The notes under the pieces are model-generated. The model was given only the letters and a program-made list of their open reading frames with translations. It was not told the DNA's origin and did no database searches. 14,579 nucleotides of DNA from an uncultured Ruminococcus sp. GTDB taxonomy: Bacteria > Bacillota > Clostridia > Oscillospirales > Ruminococcaceae. The DNA lies in NCBI GenBank assembly GCA_946612185.1, contig CAMOEP010000024.1, positions 1-14,579 of the forward strand, in the 5' to 3' direction. Numbering within the stretch: the stretch's first letter is position 1; each line of letters opens with the position of its first letter. Of the stretch, positions 14,030 through 14,579 are shown one piece after another. A program made the translations under genes and the position numbers.

Positions 14030-14579
14030 TTACGGACTAACGTAATTCATCGGGTCATTGCAAACGCCGTTTACCTGTACCTCGAAGTGGAGGTGAGCGC
14101 CGGTAGACCAGCCTGTAGAGCCAACATATCCGATGACCTGACCCTGTTCGACGTAGTCGCCGGGGTTTACGCAGGTAGAAGCCATGTGACCGTAAAGGGT
14201 AGAGTAAGTGCCGTCATGGGAGATAACAACGTAGTTTCCGTAACCGCCTCCGCAGCCGCAGCTTGATGACTTAGCGTAGTTATGAGTGCAGGTATTGTTT
14301 GTTCTGATAACTGTACCAGCCTGAGAAGCGACAACAGCAGCACCGGAGATGCCGGCATCACCAACATCTATACCCTTATGAGTAGTGCCCCAGCGATAGC
14401 CGTATCCGCTTGAAATGTAGCAGAATCCGGGTACTGGCCATGCAAAGCCGGCAGTCGAAACAGAGGGGATAACTAATTCGGGCTCGGTATATACCGGCTC
14501 AACGTATGTACTCTGAGATGCATCGCCGGAGGAAGACTGTGCAGCGTTCTGCTGTGCAGCGGCAGCAGCCTCAGCGGCG
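14030..14579 (-). CDS. M23 (LytM) family metallopeptidase, C-terminal part
   Basis: The last 182 aa are inside the window; the start lies beyond the right edge, and the first complete codon begins at 14578. An Ala/Gln/Ser-rich stretch (visible residues 1-22) looks like a linker or the end of a coiled-coil region. The peptidase domain (about 45-178) has HKGID (67-71, zinc ligands His67 and Asp71), YGHMAS with His131 and HLHFE (162-166, His164 as third ligand), so it should be active on peptidoglycan cross-bridges in the envelope. A Cys-rich insert (CTHNYAKSSSCGCGGG, 97-112) sits between two core strands. The stop TAA is at 14030-14032. The N-terminal domains, including any signal peptide, cannot be seen. 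Confidence 0.9.
   Translation of the reverse strand, partial: AAEAAAAAQQNAAQSSSGDASQSTYVEPVYTEPELVIPSVSTAGFAWPVPGFCYISSGYGYRWGTTHKGIDVGDAGISGAAVVASQAGTVIRTNNTCTHNYAKSSSCGCGGGYGNYVVISHDGTYSTLYGHMASTCVNPGDYVEQGQVIGYVGSTGWSTGAHLHFEVQVNGVCNDPMNYVSP

Overview
The window looks like chromosomal DNA of an anaerobic, low-to-mid GC Firmicute of the Oscillospiraceae/Ruminococcaceae, most likely a gut or rumen Ruminococcus. The pointers are a pyrophosphate-type phosphofructokinase, the dgt-dnaG-rpoD order seen in Clostridia, strong AGGAGG ribosome binding sites, consensus sigma-A promoters and the overall protein flavour. The genus assignment is inference. No tRNA, rRNA, CRISPR array or transposase gene was seen.

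Layout: 1-1440 holds a minus-strand PPi-type phosphofructokinase with its terminator, promoter and leader hairpin. 1440-1847 is a gene-free block filled by a palindromic, hairpin-rich repeat element. 1848-5693 is the only plus-strand block. It has a two-gene unit (an S24/S26-type signal-peptidase-like protein, 11-nt overlap, then a type I ABC exporter), a second degenerate copy of the repeat, and a tight three-gene group (NTF2/SnoaL-like protein, cyclase/kynurenine-formamidase-like protein, SAM methyltransferase). A two-way terminator at 5735-5762 separates this block from the minus-strand housekeeping genes. 5783-9647 is rpoD, dnaG and a dGTPase-like gene, transcribed dgt to dnaG to rpoD. 9741-10634 is a YigZ/IMPACT protein and ribosomal protein L31. 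10819-12534 is a phosphoglucomutase/phosphomannomutase. 12734-13909 is a membrane-anchored S41 (CtpA-like) protease. 14030 to the window end is the C-terminal part of a secreted M23 (LytM) peptidoglycan peptidase.

How the genes fit together: the minus-strand genes are core functions (glycolysis, DNA priming, primary sigma factor, ribosome, sugar-phosphate interconversion, envelope proteolysis). The plus-strand block looks accessory: it reverses strand inside a core neighbourhood, is bordered and interrupted by repeats, and encodes a peptidase plus exporter with no recognisable precursor peptide nearby. The repeat appears to supply the -35 hexamer of the peptidase/exporter promoter and the stop codon of the exporter gene. 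This is the most interesting part of the window. Several start codons were moved from the longest reading frame to positions backed by a Shine-Dalgarno sequence and family alignment (phosphofructokinase, cyclase, methyltransferase, Dgt, YigZ, L31, phosphoglucomutase, CtpA).
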